The notes under the pieces: model-generated | Seen by the model: only the letters and a program-made list of their open reading frames with translations | Told to the model about the DNA's origin: nothing | Databases searched by the model: none | Assembly: GCA_903851385.1 (NCBI GenBank) | Contig: CAINOC010000120.1 | Span: 1-43,867, forward strand | Source of the DNA: an uncultured Chlorobiaceae bacterium | GTDB lineage: Bacteria; Bacteroidota; Chlorobiia; Chlorobiales; Chlorobiaceae | Length of the DNA: 43,867 nucleotides | Direction of reading: 5' to 3' | Part shown: positions 28,516 through 36,899 of the stretch, piece by piece | Position numbering within the stretch: position 1 is the stretch's first letter | Layout of the letters: the number at the start of each line of letters is the position of its first letter | Program-made: the position numbers and the translations under genes

Positions 28516-30399
28516 TCAGATATTTTTTCCCTCGTGTTGATCCGAACCGTAAAGATTGAGCTGCTTGCGGTAATAGGCAAAAGCCTCCTCCTGGCGGACA
28601 ACGCCGAGCAGCTTATTGTTTTTGTCATCAAGAACCGGCAGCATATTGAAATCGGTAATCTCAAAAAGCTTGAGCGCCTCGTCAAGTTTAGTGGTGTCAA
28701 ACAATACCGGCACATCTTTTTTAACAATGTCTTCAGCGATTAAACCAGCCAATGAATCTTCCTTAAGAAGGAGTCGCATCTCATCGAGGCTGATGATGCC
28801 GGAAAATCGTCCATCATTATCTGTAACCAGAAAACTGGATTCAGGTGTATTGAAAAAAGTGTCGATCATGCTTGCAGCACTTTCCGAAATATTGAATGTC
28901 ACATAATCAGTTTTCATGACATCGGCGATGCTGATATGCTCTGCAACGGTAAGGGCAATACCAAACCCTACTTTAACCCCTTCTTTTTCGAGGACATAGG
29001 TTTCCATTGAGTGGCGATAGGTAAGGCGTGCAATAAGGGAAGAAGTTACAGCTGCAAACATGATCGGCAGCACAATCTCATAGTTGCCGGTGACTTCGAA
29101 GAGAATAAGAATAACTGTCAGGGGAGCTCTCATGATGCCTGCAGTCAAAGCACCCATCCCGACAAGAGCGTATGCACCAGAGGTAGCTGTGATTTTTGGA
29201 AAAAACATGTGGACGATTTTTCCGAACATCCCGCCAAGCATGGCTCCCATTTTCATGGCAGGAGCGAACATACCTCCTGACCCTCCAGAACCTACAGTGA
29301 GAGCCGTTACAACAGGCTTAAGAAAATAAATGCCAACCATGTTGTGCCAGTCTTCATTACCACGTACAGCATTATTGATGGCCTCGTATGAAAAGCCATA
29401 GAGTTCAGGCAGCCACATGCAGATCAAGCCGCTCATTAATCCACCTATAGCAGGCATGGCCCATACGGGAATTTTCCATCGTTTTTCCATTCTCTGGAAC
29501 CACTCTTCAATGGAATAGTATGTTTTTATGAACATCACCGCTGAAAGCCCTGCAAGAATGCCAAGAATACAATAGAAAAGCAGCTCCGTATTCGACACAA
29601 GAGAGTATTCAGGAACTTTAAAGGTAGGTGAACTGCCGAGATAACTTCTTGAAAGCACGGTTCCGATAACAGCCGCAACCACAATGGGACTGAATGTTTT
29701 AACACTGAAATCGCCAAGGAGAACCTCAATGGCAAACATCACGCCACCGATCGGGGCATTAAACACGGCGGCAAGTCCTGCTGCCGCTCCGCATCCGAGC
29801 AACGTTCTTGTTCGAGTAGCCGAAAATCGTAATAATTGTGCAACGGTAGACCCTATTGCCGCACCAACCTGGACAATCGGCGCCTCACGTCCACCTCCGC
29901 CCCCAGTGCCGATACTCAACACTGAGGTTAAACTTTTATGAAACCATAATTTCTTCTCGATAACACCTTCATTCTGTGCAACAGCCTTGATTACGGATGC
30001 AAGACCATGTCCGGGACGGACCTTGACGACAAAAGCATTGTAGAGACCGACAAGCAAGCCACCCACAGCGGGAATCAATGGGAGAATAAACAACCAGTAT
30101 TTGTCTATAATCTTAACTTTTCCAATAGAGTGAAGGCCAGTAAAACAGTATGAACTGAGCATCATGATGGCATCATGAAACACCACCGCCACATAGCCAG
30201 TCATAAGCCCGACAATGACTGCCACAAAAAGGAAAGGAATGTCCTGATTGAGATTGAGCTGAACAAGCAGATAATCGAGCGTCAGGCTATAGAGCTGTCG
30301 GGCATTTCCTTTAAAATACCTGCTACGCTTCGAAACAGCGTAGTAGTAGGCCTGTATTCTTCGGCTGAGACGTCTTTTTTTACGCGGCAATAGGTTCAT
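28516..30399 (-). CDS. CLC-family chloride channel/transporter with CBS pair
   Basis: This 627-residue protein has a CLC membrane domain at about residues 50-470 and a C-terminal CBS pair at about 490-610 (IADVMKTDYVTFNISESAAS, GRFSGIISLDEMRLLL, DFNMLPVLDDKNNKLLGVV). Filter motifs differ from E. coli ClC-ec1: GHGLA at 130-134 for GSGIP, GREAP at 170-174 for GREGP (gating E172 kept), and V226 after E225 where ClC-ec1 has its internal proton glutamate E203. V at that place occurs in channel-type CLCs, so passive chloride (or other anion) flow is possible. GGSGGMFAPAMKMGAMLG is the later conserved helix. CBS domains often sense nucleotides. Confidence 0.9.
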   Translation of the reverse strand: MNLLPRKKRRLSRRIQAYYYAVSKRSRYFKGNARQLYSLTLDYLLVQLNLNQDIPFLFVAVIVGLMTGYVAVVFHDAIMMLSSYCFTGLHSIGKVKIIDKYWLFILPLIPAVGGLLVGLYNAFVVKVRPGHGLASVIKAVAQNEGVIEKKLWFHKSLTSVLSIGTGGGGGREAPIVQVGAAIGSTVAQLLRFSATRTRTLLGCGAAAGLAAVFNAPIGGVMFAIEVLLGDFSVKTFSPIVVAAVIGTVLSRSYLGSSPTFKVPEYSLVSNTELLFYCILGILAGLSAVMFIKTYYSIEEWFQRMEKRWKIPVWAMPAIGGLMSGLICMWLPELYGFSYEAINNAVRGNEDWHNMVGIYFLKPVVTALTVGSGGSGGMFAPAMKMGAMLGGMFGKIVHMFFPKITATSGAYALVGMGALTAGIMRAPLTVILILFEVTGNYEIVLPIMFAAVTSSLIARLTYRHSMETYVLEKEGVKVGFGIALTVAEHISIADVMKTDYVTFNISESAASMIDTFFNTPESSFLVTDNDGRFSGIISLDEMRLLLKEDSLAGLIAEDIVKKDVPVLFDTTKLDEALKLFEITDFNMLPVLDDKNNKLLGVVRQEEAFAYYRKQLNLYGSDQHEGKNI

Positions 30400-30475
30400 G
30401 GGGGCACTAAATCAGAAAAAAATCTTAATCAGGTGAGAAATATTCGGGAATGTTATGGTGTCATAGCAGGGTTGA

Positions 30476-31291
30476 TCAAAAATATAACCTTGTCCAGTCA
30501 CTTAAGACGACTTCCGATTCGTGAGCATTCTTTACGTGGTCAATTTTGTGAAGTGGCATATCCCGTTTATGGTATTTTTCTGACCATCGCTGTATTGAAA
30601 CAGCCTGAAAATTAAGAATACCGGTTTTCACTCCCTTGATTTTAAGATATTTACCAGGAATAATAGAGGTTCCCGGCTGTACGTCAGCAATGCTGGTATC
30701 AATATGCCATAACCTGTTCTTAAAGCCTTTTACAATAAGTATTGACCTGTTTTTATCATACAGGATGACTTTGCAACCAAGGAGTCCTCTGTCTGCATGA
30801 GACCATCGAAGTTCGTTTGAGTAGACCAGCGAGTGATACACTGGTACGTTTTCAAAAAGGAATCGATGGACCTGCTTTCCAACATCAACTGTGTTCAGGC
30901 TGACACTGAGCAAGAGGCTTGAAAGCAAAGAGCCTGCAAGTACCTTTGTCGTTGTATATCGGTAACCCCGGTTAGTGTGCCGAAACCCGAGAGATGCCAT
31001 CAGAGTGAGCAGGGCAAGAACTGTTAACCATAAATAGGGTATACAGGAAATGATGTCAGCAATGAATGGCTGTGCTGATAAATAGCGGTTTATGTTCTCT
31101 TGATCTACGATAAAATCCTGATCAATGAAAACATAGATTGCCACTGCCATGGAAATACTGCCGGTTATGACCGAAAGGAGAGCGAGTAGCCAAAATCCAA
31201 TCCGCTTTATAAGGAAGTTGCTCCTGGGAATAGGGTCAACTTTTCTTTTTTCAAGCTCTTCAAGGATGGATTCAGATAGTTCTTTTGGCAT
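30476..31291 (-). CDS. Membrane protein of unknown function
   Basis: I do not recognise this 271-residue protein. The N-terminus is charged and Pro-containing (KELSESILEELEKRKVDPIP). Three hydrophobic helices follow at about 30-55 (GFWLLALLSVITGSISMAVA), 80-100 (IPYLWLTVLALLTLMASLGF) and 115-135 (VLAGSLLSSLLLSVSL). Residues about 150-260 form a soluble, probably beta-rich domain with GCKVILYDKNRSILIVKGF and PGKYLKIKGVKTG, which resembles an OB-like fold. The N-terminal piece recalls membrane-bound anti-sigma factors, but no sigma factor gene is adjacent. It lies 76 bp upstream of the CLC gene on the same strand. Confidence 0.75.
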   Translation of the reverse strand: MPKELSESILEELEKRKVDPIPRSNFLIKRIGFWLLALLSVITGSISMAVAIYVFIDQDFIVDQENINRYLSAQPFIADIISCIPYLWLTVLALLTLMASLGFRHTNRGYRYTTTKVLAGSLLSSLLLSVSLNTVDVGKQVHRFLFENVPVYHSLVYSNELRWSHADRGLLGCKVILYDKNRSILIVKGFKNRLWHIDTSIADVQPGTSIIPGKYLKIKGVKTGILNFQAVSIQRWSEKYHKRDMPLHKIDHVKNAHESEVVLSDWTRLYF

Positions 31292-31735
31292 AATTTTGTA
31301 CTTGTATTCAATTATTTCTCAATGTACACCGATAATGAGCCTATGCCGTAGGTTATGTATAATCATGAGTATGAGCAGCAAGCTACAGTAAAGAAAAACC
31401 TGATCAAGATTTCAACAATCAAACGCTCATCTCTGATAGTGAAAACCAGATGAAGTCATGAATGGTGATTACTATGCCGGAAAGAATTAGCATCAGGTAT
31501 AACTCCTTTATCTCTCAATCTTTACCTGACGAACCTATAGACGTCCTATGAACATCCCGCCTCTTGAGTTCCTACTACATTGCATTCACAATAGTAATGT
31601 ATAAATTTTCGATATGTATTATGCTTGAAATTGCTGTACGATGTTCAAGTTTTTGTTATTAGATGTTATACTTAAGTGCAAACCTTGCCTTTCAGTCAGT
31701 ACCCTGTATCCAGTATGCACTTGTAAGCCACTATT
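31292..31735. other. 444-bp divergent intergenic region without a gene
   Basis: I see no coding frame of note, tRNA or terminator here. It must carry the promoters for the divergent unknown membrane protein and the DUF1275 gene. A 10-bp direct repeat ATCCAGTATG appears at about 31709 and again just inside the DUF1275 gene at about 31743. Confidence 0.5.
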
Positions 31736-32524
31736 ATGCCCATCCAGTATGTAAGAAGTCTTTCGGGGCGTAAACGCTCAAAAGAGTCGAACCGTCACCT
31801 TGGATTTACCCTCGCCTTCATTGCTGGGGCAACAAACGCAGGGGCTTATCTTGCAGTAAAGCTCTACACGTCGCACATGACCGGGATGGTCTCCTCAATG
31901 GCAGACAATGTCGTTCTCGGTAACTCCGATCTTGCTCTCAGCTCATTTGGAGGTATTATCTCTTTCCTTTCCGGCGCTGCTACAACAGCCATCATGGTCA
32001 ACCTCGCCAGAAGGCGACACATGCACAGCGAATTTGCCTTCCCTCTTTTGCTTGAGGCACTTCTCATGCTCTGTTTTGGTTTGCTCGGCACGCAACTATC
32101 CAAAATTGAAGGTATGTTTGTTCCTGTTACGGTTATGTTGCTCTGCTTTATGATGGGTCTGCAAAATGCAGTCATCACGAAGCTATCAAACGCTGTAATT
32201 AGAACAACCCACTTGACCGGCATTATTACCGACCTTGGTATTGAAATTGGCAAACTGCTCTACTGGAATCGCCATACGTTAGATGTAGAACCAGAGGTCA
32301 TTGCAGATCGAGATCGCTTGAGGGTGCTTACGATTCTGATCCTCTCTTTCTTTGGAGGAGGAGTCTTTGGGGCTCTTGGCTTTAAATACATCGGGTATGG
32401 CCTGACTATACCTCTTGCACTTCTTCTTACACTTTTAGCTGCAGTACCTGCAATCGACGATTTTCATGTATTCTGGCGCAGGTTAAAAGACAATAGAGGT
32501 CATAGCCAGAATCAAAATAAATAG
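31736..32524 (+). CDS. DUF1275 (YoaK-like) membrane protein
   Basis: This 262-residue protein has six predicted membrane helices and the DUF1275 pattern: LAFIAGATNAGAYLAVKLYT, then SHMTGMVSSMADNVVLGNS, later LLCFMMGLQNAVITKLSNAV, then IRTTHLTGIITDLGIEIGKL. The two H-[ML]-T-G motifs after each half are the family signature and point to an internal duplication. The transported substrate, if any, is unknown. Start is ATG 31736 with no clear ribosome site. It converges with the rhodanese gene, 100 bp away. Confidence 0.85.
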   Translation: MPIQYVRSLSGRKRSKESNRHLGFTLAFIAGATNAGAYLAVKLYTSHMTGMVSSMADNVVLGNSDLALSSFGGIISFLSGAATTAIMVNLARRRHMHSEFAFPLLLEALLMLCFGLLGTQLSKIEGMFVPVTVMLLCFMMGLQNAVITKLSNAVIRTTHLTGIITDLGIEIGKLLYWNRHTLDVEPEVIADRDRLRVLTILILSFFGGGVFGALGFKYIGYGLTIPLALLLTLLAAVPAIDDFHVFWRRLKDNRGHSQNQNK

Positions 32525-32624
32525 ATGTTGGAGTATCACCTGACCTTTTGCACTCAACTCAGAAAGCATCCATCGATCAAAACTGAACGCGCTATGATCG
32601 ACGGGTAAGTGTGGCTCACCGTAA

Positions 32625-33002
32625 TCAGTGTCCGATTTTTTTTAACATCTGCATCAGCCATGATCCGGTGTTTTGTTTCAGATTACTTTTGACTGGAAGG
32701 CCTTCCTTTTCCCAGCGAACAATCCCCTGCTGCATATTGACAGCCTTGCTGTATCCATTGTTCATAAGAAAACGGGTAGCCATCAAACCACGATTTCCAA
32801 TGTGACAGGCAATAATCACCTTACGGTCAACGGGTATTTCCTGAAACCGGTTTTTTAACTCGCCTACAGGAATCAGTATGATATCGGAAACATCAAATGA
32901 TTTTCTTGCAACTTCTTTCGGTTGACGAACATCAACAAGCAATGCCCCTTTTTTAATCATTGCAAGGGCTTTCGTGGGACTGACTTCCTGAGGAGTGCTC
33001 AT
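32625..33002 (-). CDS. Single-domain rhodanese sulfurtransferase
   Basis: This 125-residue single rhodanese domain has DVRQPKEVARKSFDVSDIIL near the start and the active-site loop ACHIGNRG, with C66 as the persulfide-carrying cysteine, then FLMNNGYSKAVNMQQGIVRW. No signal peptide is seen, so it acts in the cytoplasm. Such proteins move sulfane sulfur from thiosulfate, polysulfide or glutathione persulfide, which fits a sulfur-metabolising host. An ArsR-family gene is divergent 248 bp away and a TauE/SafE permease lies beyond it, an arrangement common in sulfur-responsive clusters (inference). Confidence 0.88.
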   Translation of the reverse strand: MSTPQEVSPTKALAMIKKGALLVDVRQPKEVARKSFDVSDIILIPVGELKNRFQEIPVDRKVIIACHIGNRGLMATRFLMNNGYSKAVNMQQGIVRWEKEGLPVKSNLKQNTGSWLMQMLKKIGH

Positions 33003-33092
33003 TATTATATTTTACTTATCTGATTTATTACAATTTCTCATCATCATGCTCTGGTCTATGACCCTTGCATTATTATATATTTTTTTGGCCAA

Positions 33093-33111
33093 TATACCAA
33101 TAGGGGGTATA
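33093..33111. promoter_or_regulatory. Inverted repeat between rhodanese and ArsR genes
   Basis: TATACC (33093-33098) and GGTATA (33106-33111) form a 6-bp inverted repeat with a 7-bp spacer, and a further GGTAT follows at 33112-33116. It lies in the divergent region and is a candidate operator for the ArsR-type regulator. The short arms make chance possible. Confidence 0.35.
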
Positions 33112-33250
33112 GGTATTTCCCTGTTGCAGATAATTATTATGGTTACAACCGGGGATTCCAGGGCTGAAAAGGGCAGGAGAACTTACATAAGTGATAACCT
33201 GAAATATGCATAACCCGATCTTGCGTGAAAATCATTAATCAATTTTATGC

Positions 33251-33535
33251 ATGGATATGACAATTGAAGAGATGAAAGAATGGTACTGTACTCTACCTGA
33301 TGAAGCTCTGGAGGCTCTTTCAAATCAGTTCAAGCTCTTGTCTGAGCCGATGAGAATGAAAATTTTGCTTCTTCTGGCAGTACGGGAGCAAACCATTCAA
33401 GAGATAGTTAAAACCGTTGATGCCAAACAAACAAATATTTCAAATCATCTCGCACTTTTACTTGAAGGTAACATTGTGGGCAAGCGAAGAAATGGGTCAA
33501 AAATCTATTATTCTCTTGCTGATAAAAGCTTTTAG
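33251..33535 (+). CDS. ArsR-family transcriptional regulator
   Basis: This 94-residue winged-helix repressor reads ALSNQFKLLSEPMRMKILLL (helix before the HTH), then IQEIVKTVDAKQTNISNHLA (recognition helix, with the usual Q-x-x-[VI]-S-x-H-L form) and the wing KRRNGSKIYYSL. The only cysteine is near the N-terminus (EWYCTLP), so the metal-binding C-x-C of ArsR and the two-cysteine switch of BigR/SqrR are both missing. The signal it senses is therefore unclear. It ends shortly after the wing, so it is slightly short for the family. Neighbouring rhodanese and TauE/SafE genes hint at a sulfur or sulfite-linked regulon. Confidence 0.88.
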   Translation: MDMTIEEMKEWYCTLPDEALEALSNQFKLLSEPMRMKILLLLAVREQTIQEIVKTVDAKQTNISNHLALLLEGNIVGKRRNGSKIYYSLADKSF

Positions 33536-33772
33536 TATACCTCTTTTATAAGTTCAAAAAGTATTAGCAAGAACCTTAAGGATAAGCTCCAATGGGCTCA
33601 GAATATGAATCCCAACCTGTCCAGCTGACTCTTGCTTCTCAATGCGAATTTTTTGGTTGTTTACGGAATAACTAAACCGATTTGCCTGCGCTCTATCTTT
33701 TCCATTAGCGGAAGGGTAGTACCTTTTGAATGCCGGAAGAGTATACATTGCAATTACGTCAAATAAAAATAT

Positions 33773-34137
33773 TCACTTAAACCACAAATAAATTGAAACA
33801 ATTCCCATGAAAACGGCAAAGGCTTTCCGGAGTGTATCATTTGACAAATGCGTTGCAATTTTCGCTCCGAAATAAGCTCCGAAAAAAGTCCTGCGGCAAT
33901 GATAAGTCCAATCAAAATCTTTTCCATCGAAATTTTCCCTGAATGATAATACTCGATCACGCCAAGCAGGCCAACCGGGAGAAGCAGGGCAACAAGTGAT
34001 GTGCCTCCGGCGCTCTGTTGCGTCATACCGAAAAACACCACCAATGCAGGAACAATAACTATCCCCCCCCCCACACCAAACATGCCTGAGAGGATGCCGG
34101 CAACAATGCCGAGACTGAATAAACCGATGAATTGCAT
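33773..34137 (-). pseudogene. TauE/SafE (DUF81) permease, frameshifted and short
   Basis: The first frame starts MQFIGLFSLGIVAGILSGMF with GVGGGIVIVPAL, the classic TauE/SafE helix 1, and runs to GLIIAAGLF. The sequence resumes in another frame with FFGAYFGAKIATHLSNDTLR and KAFAVFMGIVSIYLWFK, as expected for the end of a half-length (about 120-residue) TauE/SafE protein. The switch falls at a run of six A (33882-33887 on the plus strand; T on the coding strand). A one-base slip or sequencing error there would explain it. Such permeases export sulfite or sulfonates. If repaired, it would be a half-size form with about four helices. Confidence 0.82.
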
Positions 34138-34351
34138 GGACTCTGATACCAATAGTAATGTTATTAAGATATGACAGCCATGTTTTTTGGTTTAGGGGCT
34201 TTGCCAAATGATCAGAAAGCGAAAGAAAAAGCTAATTTGAACGTCAATAAGCATAAGCCGAATCACAATCTGGTTTGCCCTTTTCGACCATCTGATACTA
34301 TTCTTTGGCTGAGTCGATCGATCAATGAATTTAAGAAATAGGAATAATTAT

Positions 34352-34702
34352 ATGGCACGAACTAATTTGAAAACACCGGAGAAGAGGGTTGATCTGAAGC
34401 TTGAGGGAGATGTTTCCATTCATATCTTGTCAGTATCGGCCTCCATGGTTGGCGTCTGTCTGACAGTCATCGGCATAATTCGTATTGTGGTTGCCATTCG
34501 CAAGCTCCAGACGTTGGCGGATCAACTGCTATCATTGGACGCATTATTATTTCTGACGTCATGCATATTTGCTTATTTCTCACTTCGATCGCGTAATATT
34601 AACCGGTTAATTCTGGCAGAACGTATTGCAGACGGCCTCTTTATTGGAGGGCTTGTTTTGATGGGGCTTGTTTGTGTTATTATTGCTTATGATTTAATTT
34701 AG
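34352..34702 (+). CDS. Small membrane protein, unknown function
   Basis: This 116-residue protein is not recognised as a named family. The start is set at ATG 34352 because AGGAATAATTAT precedes it; the frame opens at 34325. Three hydrophobic helices are visible: ASMVGVCLTVIGIIRIVVAI, then LSLDALLFLTSCIFAYFSLR, then IADGLFIGGLVLMGLVCVII. Between helices 2 and 3 is a charged loop (SRNINRLILAERI). No catalytic motif is seen. It precedes lgt by 110 bp on the same strand. Confidence 0.7.
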   Translation: MARTNLKTPEKRVDLKLEGDVSIHILSVSASMVGVCLTVIGIIRIVVAIRKLQTLADQLLSLDALLFLTSCIFAYFSLRSRNINRLILAERIADGLFIGGLVLMGLVCVIIAYDLI

Positions 34703-34812
34703 GAGGCTCAAACAAGAGTCTATGTATTTACCCTATCGTGCGTTATGGTAATATGCCACAGATAGTTTAAGAATTGCTAACCAGATGAACCTATAACAAA
34801 CAGGGAGTTGTG

Positions 34813-35679
34813 ATGACAGATATTATTTCCTGGTGGCAAAATCTGCCATCGCATATGGATCCCGCAATCTTTTCCATTGGAAGTTTTACCCTACGATGGT
34901 ATGGCATGATGTACATTGTTGCTTTCGGTGTTGTTTATCTCCTAACCCGATACCGACTTTCCTCTGAAAAACTCCCGTTCAGCCCTTCATTTATAGGAGA
35001 TGCTCTCACTTGGGTTATGGCCGGTGTTGTGCTTGGCGGCAAGGTGGGCTATATTTTGTTTTACGGTCTGAGCAGCTTCCTCGCCGATCCTTTCGGAACA
35101 CTCCTTCCTTGGGCAGCAACTTCTGAAGGGTATCGTTTTACAGGTATCACCGGGATGTCATATCACGGAGGCGTTATTGGGGTTATGCTTGCCATGTGGC
35201 TTTTTACACGGTCTCAAAAAACAGATTTTCTTCAAACTTTTGACCTTTTTATTCCCTCCCTTCCACTCGGCTATACTTTTGGTCGGCTGGGAAACTTTAT
35301 CAACGGTGAACTTTATGGGAGAGTAACCGATGCGGCTATCGGCATGTATTTTCCGCTTGCCCCAACACATGCTCTCAGGCATCCATCACAACTCTATGAA
35401 GCTTTTTTTGAAGGGATTGTGCTGTTTGTAATTCTCTGGTCACTGCGCAAAAGATCGCCATTTCCTGGATTTCTTTCCGGGATGTACCTTTTCGGTTATG
35501 GTTTTGTACGCTTTTTTATTGAGTTCTTCCGCGAACCGGACATTCAGCTCGGCTTTGTTTTTCAGAACTTTTCTATGGGCCAGGTTCTCTGTTTTTTCAT
35601 GATGATTGCCGGACTGATAGTATTTTTCAGAGGAAAGTTTTACTCTGACATATCATTATTGGTCAAGCAAAGGTATTAG
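34813..35679 (+). CDS. lgt: Prolipoprotein diacylglyceryl transferase
   Basis: This 288-residue inner-membrane enzyme moves diacylglycerol from phosphatidylglycerol to the lipobox cysteine of prolipoproteins such as Pal and the CpoB-like protein in this window. The Lgt signature GRLGNFINGELYGR is present, along with SYHGGVIGVMLAMWLF (H in the conserved H-G-G), HPSQLYEAFFEGIVLF and YGFVRFFIEFFREPD. About seven membrane helices are predicted. ATG 34813, preceded by AGGGAG, is chosen over a GTG one codon upstream. The gene is complete. Confidence 0.95.
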   Translation: MTDIISWWQNLPSHMDPAIFSIGSFTLRWYGMMYIVAFGVVYLLTRYRLSSEKLPFSPSFIGDALTWVMAGVVLGGKVGYILFYGLSSFLADPFGTLLPWAATSEGYRFTGITGMSYHGGVIGVMLAMWLFTRSQKTDFLQTFDLFIPSLPLGYTFGRLGNFINGELYGRVTDAAIGMYFPLAPTHALRHPSQLYEAFFEGIVLFVILWSLRKRSPFPGFLSGMYLFGYGFVRFFIEFFREPDIQLGFVFQNFSMGQVLCFFMMIAGLIVFFRGKFYSDISLLVKQRY

Positions 35680-35724
35680 ACCGGCCAACAGTTGAGCAGG
35701 ATATGATGATCGGATTTGCCCATT

Positions 35725-35760
35725 AACAAAAGATGGTAGAATAATCAGCCATCTTTTGTT
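35725..35760. terminator. Perfect 12-bp hairpin between convergent lgt and nifX-like genes
   Basis: AACAAAAGATGG (35725-35736) pairs perfectly with CCATCTTTTGTT (35749-35760) around a 12-nt loop. The stem ends in a T-rich arm in both orientations, so it could terminate transcripts from both sides. Confidence 0.72.
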
Positions 35761-35793
35761 GTGCTTTATATAAAGGATGAGACAACTACCATT

Positions 35794-36162
35794 TTAATGG
35801 CAACCGTGACCCTGACAGGCATGTTGAGGTGTAACTTTTTTCAAGGTTCCCATGCTGAATTGCGTTAAGGCCTCTCCAAGAGTCGTAGCCATTGATGCCA
35901 TATAGACATCAATTCCAAGCATCCGCAGTTTTGCTATAGCCCCAGCACCGATTCCGATACAAATCAATGCGCTAACCCCAAGTTCTGCAAAAAAATCTGC
36001 GGGTGTACACTGCCCATGGTCATGATGTATTGAGGTGTTCTGAATAATTTCAAAAGAACCTGCCTCTGTATCAGCAACTGCATAAAAAGGCGCGCTTCCG
36101 AAATGCTCACTCATTCTTGAGGTTTTACCCGCCTGTTCATCTAATGGCACAATTACCTTCAT
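35794..36162 (-). CDS. NifX/NifB-C-type dinitrogenase cofactor-binding domain protein
   Basis: This 122-residue protein is of the dinitrogenase iron-molybdenum cofactor family (the fold shared by NifX, NafY and the NifB C-terminus). It has VIVPLDEQAGKTSRMSEHFG then SAPFYAVADTEAGSFEIIQN, IHHDHGQCTPADFFAELGVS, and ALICIGIGAGAIAKLRMLGI. A Cys/His tail (HACQGHGCH) could bind metal. Stand-alone members are often found with DUF134 regulators and need not act in nitrogen fixation. Its ATG overlaps the DUF134 stop by ATGA, so the two are translationally coupled. Confidence 0.88.
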   Translation of the reverse strand: MKVIVPLDEQAGKTSRMSEHFGSAPFYAVADTEAGSFEIIQNTSIHHDHGQCTPADFFAELGVSALICIGIGAGAIAKLRMLGIDVYMASMATTLGEALTQFSMGTLKKVTPQHACQGHGCH

Positions 36163-36734
36163 TCGTTTTCTCCATTACTTGTTGTAGAAATATTTTGACT
36201 GCCCTCCGGACCGTTCCCTCGCATTGAGCGGTTGGTATTTCCCTCTCCCTTTCCCTGACGATGTAATCCGGTACGAAGCCCCCTGCATCGGCCAGCACCA
36301 CCCTGACCCCCTCCATTTCCGCCATCCAGCGAGCGGCGATGAATATTTTCACTTTTGCAGGAAGGACAGTTGGCTGGCCTCTCAACACCATGCTCGACAC
36401 TCCACTCATGCCCACATACACATCCAAATACTCTTTTATTCGACGTAACCATAATATTTCCTCCTGTTACTGTTAATTTTTTTCCAAAGATCAGCATTTC
36501 GCTCACCTTATGTCTTGCTGACGCGATAATATTTCCGAAGGTCTGACGCGACACATGCATCTGTTGGGCCGCTGCCACATGGTATAGTCCTTCATAATCA
36601 GCCAGACGGATCGCCTCAAACTCATCGAACGTGAGAGCCATCTCATCAAGCTCGGAGGCCGGAATTCCAGCTGGTTTAAACATGAGGAACTCGGGATTGC
36701 ACCCTATTTTTCTGCACTTTACAGGTCTCGGCAT
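36159..36734 (-). CDS. DUF134 DNA-binding protein with zinc-ribbon-like tail
   Basis: This 191-residue protein starts with MPRPVKCRKIGCNPEFLMFK, the typical DUF134 N-terminus. A sigma-factor-like helix-turn-helix follows (TFDEFEAIRLADYEGLYHVA, then AAQQMHVSRQTFGNIIASAR). Residues about 105-130 hold C-x-C and C-x-x-C pairs (VFGCVCGHEW, NCPSCKSENI) that may bind a metal. The rest (about 135-191) is a low-complexity Gly/Arg/Asn tail (GGNGGGQGGAGRCRGLRTGL). It probably regulates itself and the NifX-type gene through the palindrome just upstream; this is inferred from location. Confidence 0.88.
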   Translation of the reverse strand: MPRPVKCRKIGCNPEFLMFKPAGIPASELDEMALTFDEFEAIRLADYEGLYHVAAAQQMHVSRQTFGNIIASARHKVSEMLIFGKKLTVTGGNIMVTSNKRVFGCVCGHEWSVEHGVERPANCPSCKSENIHRRSLDGGNGGGQGGAGRCRGLRTGLHRQGKGEGNTNRSMRGNGPEGSQNISTTSNGENE

Positions 36735-36761
36735 AGATTCTCAATAATTACCTTTTCATGT

Positions 36762-36790
36762 TTTTAACTAGCATATGCTAATAATGTAAA
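36762..36790 (-). promoter_or_regulatory. Palindromic operator inside the DUF134 promoter
   Basis: TAGCATATGCTA (36769-36780) is a perfect 12-bp palindrome 35 bp before the DUF134 start. On the coding strand it lies between a -35-like TTTACA (plus-strand positions 36785-36790) and a -10-like TTAAAA (36762-36767) at 17-bp spacing. A repressor bound there would block RNA polymerase. DUF134 autoregulation is the obvious guess. Confidence 0.6.
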
Positions 36791-36899
36791 CAAAAAAGCC
36801 GTATTAAACCAAAAAATTAGAGGGTGCGTTCGAACTATCTTTACGGGGATGCGTTAAGAGCAGGAGGATGTTATTGAGTGGGTGTTTTAACTAAAAATT

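Noticed and set aside
33554-33748. 64-codon minus-strand frame downstream of the TauE/SafE remnant
   Set aside because: No ribosome site, no family-like motif and no membrane or domain pattern; probably chance or debris.
35794-36162. Evidence for a nif operon from the NifX-like gene
   Set aside because: No nitrogenase structural or cofactor genes are nearby; stand-alone members with DUF134 are common outside nif clusters.
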